Assembly: GCF_030954495.1 (NCBI RefSeq)
Contig: NZ_JAVHUW010000083.1
Coordinates: 248,001 to 312,000, forward strand
DNA length: 64,000 nt
Source of the DNA: Candidatus Desulfosporosinus nitrosoreducens
Lineage (GTDB): Bacteria > Bacillota > Desulfitobacteriia > Desulfitobacteriales > Desulfitobacteriaceae
Direction of reading: 5' to 3'
In this document: piece by piece, positions 15,917-25,038 of the stretch
How positions within the stretch are numbered: the stretch's first letter is position 1
Layout of the letters: the number at the start of each line of letters is the position of its first letter
Notes under the pieces: model-generated
Told to the model about the DNA's origin: nothing
The model's input: only the letters and a program-made list of their open reading frames with translations
The model's database searches: none
Made by a program: the position numbers and the translations under genes

Positions 15917-17671
15917 TTGTACGAAGATAAGCGTTTGCAGACTCCATATCAAACCTTTGGGGCAGTAGAGAATGTTCTACGCTGCGAAGATAAGTACTGT
16001 CTCCAATCAACAATCTGTTTAAAACGAAAAGGTGGCTTGAGAAGAATACCTTTTCTTTGCGTATTCTTTGTTTTCCTGCTTTTAATGGCGGGCTGTTCAG
16101 CCTTGCCGGCTCGTTCCGCTAACAGTGAAAATCAGAATAGGTTTGCTTTGGCCGAGCAACACGGACAGTTTGTTGCGGTAAACCGATCGGTGGACTGCAA
16201 GGGGACTAAGGTGACTATAGAGAAGATACTGCTGGATAAACCCCATACCTTTATGATTGCCGCGGTCGATGGTGAGATTAAAGGAACTGGCGATTATCTG
16301 ACTGCGGATCTTTTCGGTGATCAGGACCAGGAATTGGGCAGAAGCACTTTCTCCCAAAAACTGCCTTCCGGCAAGACTTTGCTTACCTTCGATGCCCTTG
16401 AGGCAGCTCCTGCCGCCTTGCGTTTGGAATTTTTCGGTGGTCCGGTAGGCTATGGAGGAAATGTAAGCTTAACCTTAAAAGACATTGACTTTAAGACGGT
16501 GGAAGGAAACTATAGCCAGGAGTACCGCTTGAATGAAACCTTGGAACGAAAAGGGTACCGGCTGACAGTGGACTCTATCGGGAAAGGGATAAGCGAAACC
16601 GGCCTGCATTTCCAGTTGACTGCTCTGGGGAATTATGACGGAATCGAGCACGGCTGGTTGTCCGATTACTGGCATAAGAGCTATCCCCAGACTTTGTTCT
16701 TGTCCGCTAACGGCCGGAATCTGGAGCCTCACCTGTCCGAAATCGTTGGTATCGGACCGTCTTACCGAATATCCCGGGATATGAAAACGCGCGTGGGCCG
16801 TGCATATTTTGATGGGTTGACGTCCAATACGCTTCAAGTCCGGCTAACGGATATTTACGGTACTTACAGCCTGAATGAAATCATTCCTTTAGACGGGGTC
16901 AAGGATAAGCTCGATATCAACCGGAAATTGTCGCTTGCTAACTACAGCGTTGATTTGAAGTCCTTTACCCGAGGAAGAGACAAGGGGACCTGGGTGTTGA
17001 ACTACCGTGTTTTGGATTCAACAGGTCAGCCGGTGGATGGGGCCATTGATGCCGGTATTTACAAGAAGGCCGATAATTATAAAATACCTTGCCCCCTATT
17101 GATAGACGGCTCATCCAAGCCGCTTGGCCAAGACCAAATGTTGATATTCACGGGCGAACCTCCGGCAGGTCAGGATGGTTTTCTGGGAGATGCGGCCCTT
17201 AAAATAACCAGGCTGGGGATTAGGCAGGAGGATGCTGTGCTTAATATTGACCTCGATAATCCGAGCAAACCCAGCGCAGACAGGGATAAAACGGAAATAA
17301 TGGCTGCTGTCCAGGACTATTACACGACCTTCGGCGAGGCGCTAAAGAGCAATGATCTCACCGTTTTAACCCGGAAATACGGCTACCTTTTGCCGACGGG
17401 CCAAGACAGGGACGGGGTCAACAACTGGCGGCAGGATTTCCAGGTGTGGAGTCCGCTGAAAATAAAGGAGTATGCCGTTTCCTTTAATGATCCCATACTC
17501 ACGGTAACCGGCAACACTGCCACCGCAGACATAGCAGGACAGGAAAAAATAGTGCGCAGCGAGGGAAAGTCGGGTTCGGTCTTTAATACGGTATTTTCCT
17601 TGGCCAAAGAAGAGGGGAACTGGAAAATAAGGAAGGTTGACGAATTGACTGATGCTGAAAGGGATGAGTGA
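15917..17671 (+). CDS. Large lipoprotein, anti-sigma/DUF5643-like, with a C-terminal NTF2-like domain
   Basis: 584 residues from a TTG ten bases after AGGAGG. A cytoplasmic stretch of about 42 residues precedes the hydrophobic segment and a lipobox-like LMAGC near residue 60, so either a long lipoprotein signal or a type II membrane anchor is possible. The middle (residues 80-450) contains beta-rich repeats resembling the outer domains of RsiX/DUF4179-DUF5643-type proteins (VTIEKILLDKPHTFMIAAVDG). Residues 470-575 (IMAAVQDYYTTFGEALKSNDL...GNWKIRKVDEL) look like an NTF2/SnoaL-type domain. Two decayed partial copies lie at 1459 and probably 15607. Function unknown; position after the sigma/anti-sigma pair suggests envelope stress or surface sensing. 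Confidence 0.7.
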   Translation: MYEDKRLQTPYQTFGAVENVLRCEDKYCLQSTICLKRKGGLRRIPFLCVFFVFLLLMAGCSALPARSANSENQNRFALAEQHGQFVAVNRSVDCKGTKVTIEKILLDKPHTFMIAAVDGEIKGTGDYLTADLFGDQDQELGRSTFSQKLPSGKTLLTFDALEAAPAALRLEFFGGPVGYGGNVSLTLKDIDFKTVEGNYSQEYRLNETLERKGYRLTVDSIGKGISETGLHFQLTALGNYDGIEHGWLSDYWHKSYPQTLFLSANGRNLEPHLSEIVGIGPSYRISRDMKTRVGRAYFDGLTSNTLQVRLTDIYGTYSLNEIIPLDGVKDKLDINRKLSLANYSVDLKSFTRGRDKGTWVLNYRVLDSTGQPVDGAIDAGIYKKADNYKIPCPLLIDGSSKPLGQDQMLIFTGEPPAGQDGFLGDAALKITRLGIRQEDAVLNIDLDNPSKPSADRDKTEIMAAVQDYYTTFGEALKSNDLTVLTRKYGYLLPTGQDRDGVNNWRQDFQVWSPLKIKEYAVSFNDPILTVTGNTATADIAGQEKIVRSEGKSGSVFNTVFSLAKEEGNWKIRKVDELTDAERDE

Positions 17672-17857
17672 AATTTTTTACGGGTGCTCCTGTGACGCCT
17701 GGTACTCGATATTATGAAAAGCAAGAAACCTTCAAAGTTGTTATTCGTTTTCCCGGGGATTGGTGTCTTATTGAATAGGTTTTGGGCATGTTAGAGCCTT
17801 GGTCGGTTTATGGAACAACCGTAACAGGTATTGAGACTGGAAAGAAAGGAACCAGCT

Positions 17858-19069
17858 ATGAAACGTGCTTCCGGTTTAGCTTTTTTTAGCTTAATCATAA
17901 TTTCCGCTGTAATTGTCGTGCTTATGGTTGCAGAGTCTAGTTATCCAATTCGACCTACTTCAACTCAACCCGATACTAAACCCGTTAGCATACAGGTCCC
18001 TGCGCAGAATCTAAAAGACGTAAACGAAATCAAATACGTTAAAATGGTCAATGAAACTCTGGGTTTTGAGATTTATGCTAAAGGGTTGCGGCGTACTACT
18101 GATGGCGGAAAAACATGGGGTTCCTTAACTTATCCTGAATTAACGTTTGGAGAATTTTTTAATGGCTTGGTCATAGATTTCAGCAGTCCCAAAGCCGGCT
18201 GGATCGCTGTTGGATCATCTGACGAACCTAGTACAATTGTACTTCATACAGATGATGGCGGAGATAACTGGGTTATTACTCGTTTGAGCAATATAACGGG
18301 GATTATTTCCTTAGACTTTATCGATGATGAACACGGTTGGCTGTTGGCGAATACACAAGGCGGTGCTATGGGAAGCTTTGAGGTTGAATTATATGCCACC
18401 ACAGATGGAGGAAACCATTGGTCGGAAATCATGGACGCAAAAGCCGATCTCCAAACTCCCGGATCGCTGCCCTTTGCGGGTCACAAATCGGGTATGAATT
18501 TCCAGGATTCTCAAAATGGCTGGTCCACGGGAGGAATTGGCAGCTCGGATGACCTATGGCTTTATGAGACTAACGACGGTGGACATACTTGGAAAACTCA
18601 GGACATTCCTTACCCTCCAACCATTGCCAAGCTTTATGCTTACCCTTACACATCTCCTCCGAAGTTTTTTTCAAGCAATGAAGGTATTTTTAAGGCTACT
18701 TTTCATGGGGAAGAAGATAATTCAGGCAAAGTAGCCTTTTATAGTACAACAGATAGCGGTAAGAGTTGGACTCCGTCCAGGCCAATTACTGTTATAGGGC
18801 CATTCGTCTCGGACTTTGTAAGTTTAGAAGAGGGCTGGGTTATTGATAAAAATGGGATTCGCTCGACAATAGATGGTGGTAAACATTGGACTAAGATCAC
18901 GCCTAATGTAGAGTTTACGGGAATTGAAGATTTAAACTTGATTAGCTCTACTGTCGGTTTCGTGACTACATTTATTCCCGCAAGGGATAAATCGTCTCAA
19001 GATATTTGGAAATTATACAAGACTAAGGATGGCGGTCATAGTTGGTTGGAAATAAGTCTTATTCCATAG
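17858..19069 (+). CDS. Exported BNR/Ycf48-like repeat protein
   Basis: 403 residues from the ATG at 17858, seven bases after AAAGGA; an in-frame TTG at 17831 adds nine residues without support. The N-terminal hydrophobic segment (FFSLIIISAVIVVLMVA) has no lipobox Cys, so it is a signal anchor. The repeats are clear: RTTDGGKTW, HTDDGGDNW, ATTDGGNHW, ETNDGGHTW, TTDSGKSW, STIDGGKHW, KTKDGGHSW, each with a Gly-Trp strand before it. That makes about seven blades of a beta-propeller. It is the middle member of a run of three surface proteins with short gaps. Role unknown. Confidence 0.82.
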   Translation: MKRASGLAFFSLIIISAVIVVLMVAESSYPIRPTSTQPDTKPVSIQVPAQNLKDVNEIKYVKMVNETLGFEIYAKGLRRTTDGGKTWGSLTYPELTFGEFFNGLVIDFSSPKAGWIAVGSSDEPSTIVLHTDDGGDNWVITRLSNITGIISLDFIDDEHGWLLANTQGGAMGSFEVELYATTDGGNHWSEIMDAKADLQTPGSLPFAGHKSGMNFQDSQNGWSTGGIGSSDDLWLYETNDGGHTWKTQDIPYPPTIAKLYAYPYTSPPKFFSSNEGIFKATFHGEEDNSGKVAFYSTTDSGKSWTPSRPITVIGPFVSDFVSLEEGWVIDKNGIRSTIDGGKHWTKITPNVEFTGIEDLNLISSTVGFVTTFIPARDKSSQDIWKLYKTKDGGHSWLEISLIP

Positions 19070-19155
19070 CCTAAAATATCATATTCGCAATGTTTCTGAA
19101 CAAGGGAAAATCCCGGAAGTTCCCAAGAACTCTCAAGGCCAAGGGGGAAAATTAT

Positions 19156-21600
19156 ATGAAAATGAAAACTTCCTTTACCATGGGTTTTAAACCCAAGCAG
19201 CCAATGTTTACTTTTTTCAATTTGATAATTATCCTTATTGTTGTGCTTGCCGGCTGTGGTCAAATACCGGAAAGTACGGCGGCCGGCAGTCAGCTTAGGC
19301 CAAACTCTGTCACCCGTAATGAAAAGAACTTGCTGACGTCTATACATATGGTTGATGATCGGATAGGATGGGCCTATACCAGGGAATCCGTTTTCAGGAC
19401 AGTTGACGGCGGGGCTAGTTGGGCGCAGGTTACGCCCCAAGGTCAGGCCAATTTGCCTGTGAGTTCGTGGTTTTGCCTGGATGAGCAAAACGCGGTGCTG
19501 GCTTTTGCTCAGGAAACCTCTCCCGGAATAGTTATTTGGCGTACGACAAATTGCGGGCAGAATTGGGATAGGTCGGAAATCAGTACCGGCTCAAATTTAT
19601 GTTCTGATGCCGAACTTTCTTTTGCCGATGCCGAACACGGCTGCCTTTTAGCCAGGTATGGCGCTGCCATGGGTTCGGAATCTGATGAGCTTTTTCAAAC
19701 AGCGGACGGAGGTGCAACCTGGAAATCAATAGCTTCGGCGAGTCCGGCTCTCAAACCAGCCAATGGCCTGCCTTTTGCCGGAATCAAAAACGGTCTTGTG
19801 TTCTCCGGCAGCGATAAAGGCTGGCTGACAGGCTTTTCTCATGGGGATGGGATATGGCTGTACAGGACAGCTAATGGAGGCGTGACCTGGACTCCCCAGA
19901 CCTTGGCGGTACCCTCCGGTTATCAAGCCCAAGGCGGTTCGGCGAGCAGCAATCCACCCTGTTTTTTCCAAGGGCAAAAGGGAGTGTTGCCCGTTGAATT
20001 GAGAGGTCAAACACCGGCTTTGGTCTTCTATCTTACCCAGGACGGGGGAGAAGACTGGCAAGCCGCAACGCCTGTCCGGAGCAGCCAAGAACCGTTTCGA
20101 GGTTTTCATACCAGTATTATCGCTGCAGAGCAGGCTTTTGTAAGTGACGGTTACGAGCTGTTTTATACAGCCGACGGCATGCGCAGTTTTAACCCGGTTA
20201 AACCGGATATTGATCTCACCGGCTTAAGTCAGCTTGATTTTGTTTCCGACCAAATGGGCTGGGGAATTATTGACGGCTCTTTATGGAAAACGCAGGATGG
20301 CGGGCATACCTGGACGCAAGTGGCGGACCAATCCTTCGATCAGAAGGTTGTTGAGAGTTCGCTGAATCTCAATGCGGCAGCTTTGAAGCATGAAGGGGAT
20401 CTGGCTTTCACCTGGCAGGGACTGCTCTATCTGCTTTACGGTGACACTGGTGAACTGAAGCAGCTTACGACTTCCGGTCAAGCTTATTCCCCGGCCTGGT
20501 CTTTTGACGGTCAGTGGATTGCGTTTATGTTTTCCAACGGGCAGACTGAAGACAATAGGCAGCTTTGGCTGGTTCGCAGAGATGGAGAGCAAATTCATCA
20601 AGTCCAGGCCTTTCCGGAGTTGCAGGAGGTATCTAATATTTCCTGGTCACCGACAGCAAATGTTTTGGCAGCGGAGGGACAGGATGGAATTTGGGTGATT
20701 CCGGCAGAAGGAAAGCCCTATCAAGTTCCAGGCACCGGGAAATTTTCCGGTTACGCCGGTTGGTCCCCCGACGGTAAATTTTTGACTTGTTACAGCGGAC
20801 CGGCTCCAGATCAGAATTCCTCCAATCCTCAAGATCGTCAGGATATTCTTTATACCTTCAATATTGAGAACGGTCGGACAACCCGAGTGTTGCAAGCTCC
20901 TGTCGATACAGGGATTAAAGTAGAGGCCTGGTGGCCCGACGGCAAAGGATTGCTCTATTGGCTGGACCCTTCTTATTCGGCTTCCCTGGCGGCTGACGGC
21001 TTGGAACTGCAAAGTCTTAGCTTAAGCGACTTGCAGTCCAAGACTTTAAGTTATGGACTGGTGTATCGGAATTGGCTTTCTTTTTTACCTAAGGGTCAGG
21101 TGCTCTTGGTAGCGGGGGGGAATCGTCCCGTTTGGACGGGGAAAAGCCTGGCAGTTTGCGATCTGAGGACAGGAACCAGCAGTAACCTGCCGAATCCCGA
21201 GGGAAGTGTGGCCATTGATCCGGCAGCGTCTCCGGATGGCGCTAAAATTGCTTTTGTAGCCGCCCAAAATTTGGGCAATGATGTCTGGGGATTTAGTGAT
21301 TCCGGCCAACTTTCCGCTTGGATAGCCACCCGCACATTGTGGATCGAGAACGTTGACGCTTCCGGTGCTCATCCCTTAAAAGCTGCGGGCACGGGCATAT
21401 ACCAGCCGGAGTGGTCCAAAGACGGGAAGCGGATTATGTATGTACGAGACAATTCTTTATGGCTGATCGGTGCTGACGGCGGTAATCCTCAAAGAATTAT
21501 AGGACCTTTTCCGGGTTGGGAAAAGGATCCCTTTGGTTATTACGGTTATATCTGGCACGACGACTTCGCCTGGTTTCAACCGGGAATAGCCCAGCCATAG
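19156..21600 (+). CDS. Lipoprotein with a BNR-repeat half and a TolB/WD40-like propeller half
   Basis: 814 residues from the ATG at 19156 behind AAGGGGGAA; the longer frame from 19090 has no ribosome site. Lipobox VLAGC lies about 34 residues in. Residues 60-395 have BNR repeats (RTVDGGASW, QTADGGATW, RTANGGVTW, LTQDGGEDW, KTQDGGHTW). Residues 420-800 carry TolB/WD40-like blades with the WSPDG signature (WSFDGQWIAF, WSPTANVLA, WSPDGKFLT, WWPDGKGLL, ASPDGAKIAF, WSKDGKRIMY). The product thus joins two propellers on one lipid anchor. Function is not recognisable; a large surface binding scaffold is the cautious guess. A terminator follows at 21703. Confidence 0.82.
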   Translation: MKMKTSFTMGFKPKQPMFTFFNLIIILIVVLAGCGQIPESTAAGSQLRPNSVTRNEKNLLTSIHMVDDRIGWAYTRESVFRTVDGGASWAQVTPQGQANLPVSSWFCLDEQNAVLAFAQETSPGIVIWRTTNCGQNWDRSEISTGSNLCSDAELSFADAEHGCLLARYGAAMGSESDELFQTADGGATWKSIASASPALKPANGLPFAGIKNGLVFSGSDKGWLTGFSHGDGIWLYRTANGGVTWTPQTLAVPSGYQAQGGSASSNPPCFFQGQKGVLPVELRGQTPALVFYLTQDGGEDWQAATPVRSSQEPFRGFHTSIIAAEQAFVSDGYELFYTADGMRSFNPVKPDIDLTGLSQLDFVSDQMGWGIIDGSLWKTQDGGHTWTQVADQSFDQKVVESSLNLNAAALKHEGDLAFTWQGLLYLLYGDTGELKQLTTSGQAYSPAWSFDGQWIAFMFSNGQTEDNRQLWLVRRDGEQIHQVQAFPELQEVSNISWSPTANVLAAEGQDGIWVIPAEGKPYQVPGTGKFSGYAGWSPDGKFLTCYSGPAPDQNSSNPQDRQDILYTFNIENGRTTRVLQAPVDTGIKVEAWWPDGKGLLYWLDPSYSASLAADGLELQSLSLSDLQSKTLSYGLVYRNWLSFLPKGQVLLVAGGNRPVWTGKSLAVCDLRTGTSSNLPNPEGSVAIDPAASPDGAKIAFVAAQNLGNDVWGFSDSGQLSAWIATRTLWIENVDASGAHPLKAAGTGIYQPEWSKDGKRIMYVRDNSLWLIGADGGNPQRIIGPFPGWEKDPFGYYGYIWHDDFAWFQPGIAQP

Positions 21601-21702
21601 TCCCGGCTGTACCATTTGTTCAAAAAGTGAAATGGCTGAATGCTGAAATACCAAAGTAGATAAGAAGAGTAAATGCTAAGAATCCGTATTCTGGAAGTAA
21701 CT

Positions 21703-21746
21703 GAGTAAAGGGTTATTGGGGATATCCTCAATAACTCTTTACTTTT
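21703..21746 (+). terminator. Intrinsic terminator after the lipoprotein cluster
   Basis: AGTAAAGGGTTATTG and CAATAACTCTTTACT pair over about 15 positions around a short loop, followed by TTTTATT. Confidence 0.85.
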
Positions 21747-21865
21747 ATTAAAGGCTAAATTCTTAGGTCCCTTTGGTTATTATTGTTTTTATTGGTTCAA
21801 AGGGTGCGAATTTGCAATTTCAAAACTATAAAGAGAGTACTATAAAGAGCAATAACACAAAACAC

Positions 21866-21910
21866 AAAATGTAATATATAATTTACATTTTGATTGATAT
21901 ATTGTATAAT
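21866..21910 (+). promoter_or_regulatory. Promoter with dyad operator for the XRE-type regulator
   Basis: TTTACA at 21882-21887 and TATAAT at 21905-21910 are 17 bp apart. A perfect 9-bp inverted repeat, AAAATGTAA at 21866-21874 and TTACATTTT at 21883-21891, overlaps the -35 box and probably mediates autoregulation. Confidence 0.65.
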
Positions 21911-21933
21911 ATGCAATGTAGGGGGGGACATGC

Positions 21934-22128
21934 TTGAAAAACCTTAAAATGAAGTCGGCACGAGCTATCATGGATATGTCCCAAGAGCAATTAGCACAAG
22001 CCGTCGGTGTAACCAGGCAAACGATCGGGATGATTGAAGCGGGCAAATTTAACCCATCACTGCAGTTGTGTATAGCTATATGCAAGGCCTTGGGCAAAAC
22101 CTTGGATGAGATTTTTTGGGAGGTATGA
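21934..22128 (+). CDS. XRE/Cro-type small transcriptional regulator
   Basis: 64 residues, almost entirely one helix-turn-helix domain: MSQEQLAQAVGVTRQTIGMIEAGKFNPSLQLCIAICKALGKTLDEIFW. This is the short YvaO/YozG-like class usually paired with a small membrane protein. Translation starts at TTG behind a GGGGGGG site; an ATG four bases upstream is out of frame. The stop is three bases before the ATG of the membrane protein, so the two are co-expressed. The promoter carries a dyad over the -35. Confidence 0.92.
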   Translation: MKNLKMKSARAIMDMSQEQLAQAVGVTRQTIGMIEAGKFNPSLQLCIAICKALGKTLDEIFWEV

Positions 22129-22131
22129 TTT

Positions 22132-22575
22132 ATGCGAGATGAAAGAATTAGACAAGCTAAGAATAAGATCCGAAGTGAAATGGCAACTATTATTCTATTG
22201 GGAATAGCTATCTCATTTTCCATAAAAACCTTAGTATTTCATAGGAGTATAGAAGAGTGCCTTACGGAATATTTGATTTTGATCTTAGCTCCCTTGTATC
22301 AATTGGTCAGAATGCATATGCTGAAGGTTGGTATTTACAATGAGCGGGGAAACAGGCAGCCCGTAAAAAACCTATTGCTGGCAATGGCCATTTTTCTGGC
22401 TGCCTCGGCAGTAACCATGTATAAGGCCATGAAGGAATCAGCGGTCTATGCTTGGCAACGCTCAGTAACTTTCTTACTTGTGTTTTTGGTATTATTTGTA
22501 TTGATCTTTTTTGTCACTAGTAAGTTTAATCAGTACAGAGCCCACAAGTACGAAAAAGAATTTGATGATGATTGA
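22132..22575 (+). CDS. Small four-helix membrane protein, partner of the XRE regulator
   Basis: 147 residues with a basic N-terminus (RDERIRQAKNKIRSEM), helices near 18-38, 45-62, 80-98 and 108-128, and a charged tail (KYEKEFDDD). The pattern resembles DUF6773-like proteins that occur beside XRE regulators, but the family call is tentative. The gene begins three bases after the regulator and ends just before a strong terminator, so the unit has only these two genes. Function unknown. Confidence 0.75.
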   Translation: MRDERIRQAKNKIRSEMATIILLGIAISFSIKTLVFHRSIEECLTEYLILILAPLYQLVRMHMLKVGIYNERGNRQPVKNLLLAMAIFLAASAVTMYKAMKESAVYAWQRSVTFLLVFLVLFVLIFFVTSKFNQYRAHKYEKEFDDD

Positions 22576-22588
22576 TAGATAAGCCAGG

Positions 22589-22622
22589 GTGATATTATCT
22601 CAGATAATATCACTGTTTTTTT
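22589..22622 (+). terminator. Intrinsic terminator after the XRE/membrane-protein pair
   Basis: A perfect 12-bp inverted repeat (GTGATATTATCT, one base, AGATAATATCAC) is followed by TGTTTTTTT. Confidence 0.9.
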
Positions 22623-22732
22623 AAAACAGAACTTTCGGGGAATATAGGTATCAATAAGGTGATCAGGAAAGAAAGAAAAAAATCGGCTTTGCCAGCTTTT
22701 GATTCGCAACGTTTGTTCTTCTAGGGATCAAT

Positions 22733-24034
22733 TTAAATCTTGTTCAATTCATCATCCAGCAGTTTGAAGAATCTCTTAATGGTTTCAATGTCCTGCTCAA
22801 AGCCGTAAAAGTTAAAACTAAACGTTATGGAATTATTGTAGGTGGTAAGTGCTAACTGAAAGTAAGGGAAATATTTAATGGAACCCGTTACAAAAGCGTC
22901 TTCGATGAAGAGATTGCCGAATCTCAGCCTATTGGAGTCAATAATTCCGATATTTGTCATGCCGATTAGCGGATTGACATAGTTCTTTTTAATAATTTTT
23001 TTCACCATAGAAAAAGGCAGAAATCTAAATAGTAAATTCAATGTGGCTAAACCATGCATTCCCGGAAATCCTTGTTTTTTTGCCTGCATAGCCCGGTTAA
23101 CCTTCTTGATGGTATCTTCCAGGCTGTCTCCGATCTCAGACCCGATGTGACACAGGATCATTGATGACAGATTGCAAATACCGTCAGCCTTTTTATCCGG
23201 AAGATATCTTCTTAAATCGACCATGCAGGGAATGGTCAGAGAATTCCCCGGCGCAATATCCACAATATTGTAAAGTGCTCGGTAATAAGCAGCTAAAATA
23301 ATATCGTTGATAGTTACGGCGTGGTCCCTGCCATATTTCTTAAGACGGCAAAATAATTCCGGAGGCATCTTATGTTTCAAAATATAGGGGGTTGCTTGCC
23401 CGCTTTCCTGACTGAGAGGAAAATAAATATCGTTCCTGTTTTGCAAAGGTTCGTTGGGTAAGAAAAAGAGCTTAAGCTTAGTCATAAAGTTCAATTGCCG
23501 ATAGATCTGCCTTGAACTCCTGCTGCCATATATAAAGTTTAACGGTGCGGTATCCTGGACATATTGCCGTGTATAGAGAGCTGCCAGGAGGTATAAATAT
23601 TCTTTGAATCCTGCTCCGTCACAAACCATATGATTCATAACAATGCAAAGGGCGTCTTTGCCGGAACATCTGACAACGGTCGCCTTCAGTTGAGGGCCTG
23701 TCAATTCATTGGTTATAGCGGTGAGAAATCTGTTTATCTCTTGATCAGGTTTTGTGGCATAGGATAAAGATATCACATCCTGCTCTTGGTAATTGCCTGA
23801 GCCCTGCCAGTAGGGCCTGAAACAGTTTAAAACAAAACGGCTGTTGAGAAGAGGAACGATATCTATGGATAAGATAACGGCCTTTTTAATAGCTTCCCAG
23901 TCCAGCAAATCTTTAAAATATATAACGCCATGGAGCTGGTGATCGTTATACTCCTGGAAAAAGTATTGTAACTGATCCCAAATTTCGGCTCGAAAACGTC
24001 TTGTTTTGTTGGTGTTACTTTTCGCCGGAATCAC
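22733..24034 (-). CDS. HXXXD condensation / alcohol-acetyltransferase-like acyltransferase
   Basis: About 433 residues from a GTG at 24034 (GCGGGG lies ten bases upstream); an in-frame TTG at 24052 has no ribosome site. The catalytic-type motif of the condensation/acetyltransferase superfamily appears as NHMVCDGAG (HxxxDG) in the first third, and a later region (IPCMVDLRRYLP...ICNLSSMI) resembles the second structural motif. It lacks any adenylation or carrier domain, so it is a free-standing acyltransferase of the WS/DGAT, PapA or alcohol-acetyltransferase type rather than an NRPS module. The tetR-like gene lies 60 bases upstream on the same strand and probably controls it. Substrates cannot be told. 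Confidence 0.75.
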   Translation of the reverse strand: MIPAKSNTNKTRRFRAEIWDQLQYFFQEYNDHQLHGVIYFKDLLDWEAIKKAVILSIDIVPLLNSRFVLNCFRPYWQGSGNYQEQDVISLSYATKPDQEINRFLTAITNELTGPQLKATVVRCSGKDALCIVMNHMVCDGAGFKEYLYLLAALYTRQYVQDTAPLNFIYGSRSSRQIYRQLNFMTKLKLFFLPNEPLQNRNDIYFPLSQESGQATPYILKHKMPPELFCRLKKYGRDHAVTINDIILAAYYRALYNIVDIAPGNSLTIPCMVDLRRYLPDKKADGICNLSSMILCHIGSEIGDSLEDTIKKVNRAMQAKKQGFPGMHGLATLNLLFRFLPFSMVKKIIKKNYVNPLIGMTNIGIIDSNRLRFGNLFIEDAFVTGSIKYFPYFQLALTTYNNSITFSFNFYGFEQDIETIKRFFKLLDDELNKI

Positions 24035-24098
24035 CTTAAAACTACCCCGCAATCATTTTAATCTCAGCAATCAAAGAAGGAATCCAGGCTCATGCGTC

Positions 24099-24692
24099 TT
24101 AGGAATGGTTGATTAAATGATGGACAGCCTTTATATATTCCTGGATGTCAAGCTGTTCATCCATGACGAATTGCAGAACAAATCCCTGAAATTGGGCAAG
24201 TATCACACGGGCTATTGCTTCAGGAGATAACTCCTGAGGCAATAGTTTTTGCTTCTGATATTCAGTTACTAGTTCAGTCAGCACTCGGATTGGCTCATCA
24301 ATTCCATGGCGTACTATTTCATAAACTGAGGGATTGCTTAAGGCCTCCCCCCAAAGCTGTACGCCCATAATTCGTTGCTGCTTGGTGTTTGTATCCAGCA
24401 GAGAATTAAAAAAGATGTCAACAAGCTGAGTGAGTGCTTTGCCGGCGTTTTGACTGTGGAAGGCTTTGGCCATGATCTCTTTTTCTTTGGCGTGACGAGT
24501 AGCGGCAATAGTTTTAATAATCTCTTCCTTGCTGTCAAAATAAAGATAAATAGCCCCTGGACTTAACCCTGATTCTGCTACAATGTCCTGCATGGAGGTG
24601 CGGTGAAATCCCTTTTGGGAAAAACAGGTAATGGCTGCCTCAATGATTTGATTTTTACGAGCCTCTTGATGCTGACGGCTGACCTTTGGCAT
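24099..24692 (-). CDS. TetR-family transcriptional regulator
   Basis: 197 residues. The helix-turn-helix is textbook: QIIEAAITCFSQKGFHRTSMQDIVAESGLSPGAIYLYFDSKEEII at residues 14-58. The C-terminal domain ends LAQFQGFVLQFVMDEQLDIQEY, as in AcrR-like repressors. AAAGGAG precedes the ATG. A perfect 14-bp palindrome lies 22 bases upstream. It leads a minus-strand operon with the HXXXD acyltransferase. Confidence 0.92.
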   Translation of the reverse strand: MPKVSRQHQEARKNQIIEAAITCFSQKGFHRTSMQDIVAESGLSPGAIYLYFDSKEEIIKTIAATRHAKEKEIMAKAFHSQNAGKALTQLVDIFFNSLLDTNTKQQRIMGVQLWGEALSNPSVYEIVRHGIDEPIRVLTELVTEYQKQKLLPQELSPEAIARVILAQFQGFVLQFVMDEQLDIQEYIKAVHHLINHS

Positions 24693-24713
24693 GGAAAAAC
24701 TCCTTTCCAGAAA

Positions 24714-24727
24714 AACGAATATTCGTT
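24714..24727. promoter_or_regulatory. Palindromic TetR operator candidate
   Basis: AACGAATATTCGTT is a perfect 14-bp palindrome just upstream of the tetR-like start, matching the style of AcrR-type operators. The rest of 24728-25020, between this gene and the divergent GGDEF-EAL gene, shows only AT-rich sequence without a clear promoter or structure. Confidence 0.65.
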
Positions 24728-25038
24728 CTCTAATATTTAATCATTGAATACGTCAGAATGCAAGCTGAAAATATCCATAAGTTATTTTCTTAGTTTATAG
24801 TCGTCGGTAAATTTATAGTCATCTGTAAAGCTAAAAAATAATGCAGCACGAAAAAAGGTAATTCGTGGAAACTGTAGAATAAGATAAGTATCATGATTTG
24901 CTCCTAAAGCTCGTATAAGTATGAAGAGAGTGTTTTATTTAGATAGCTAAAGATGAGGGAATTGCTTGAAACCCTTATTTGCGAAGAATCAATTTGGCCA
25001 GTTACTGTCATTCCTAGTTGCCGTTGGGAGGTATAGAT

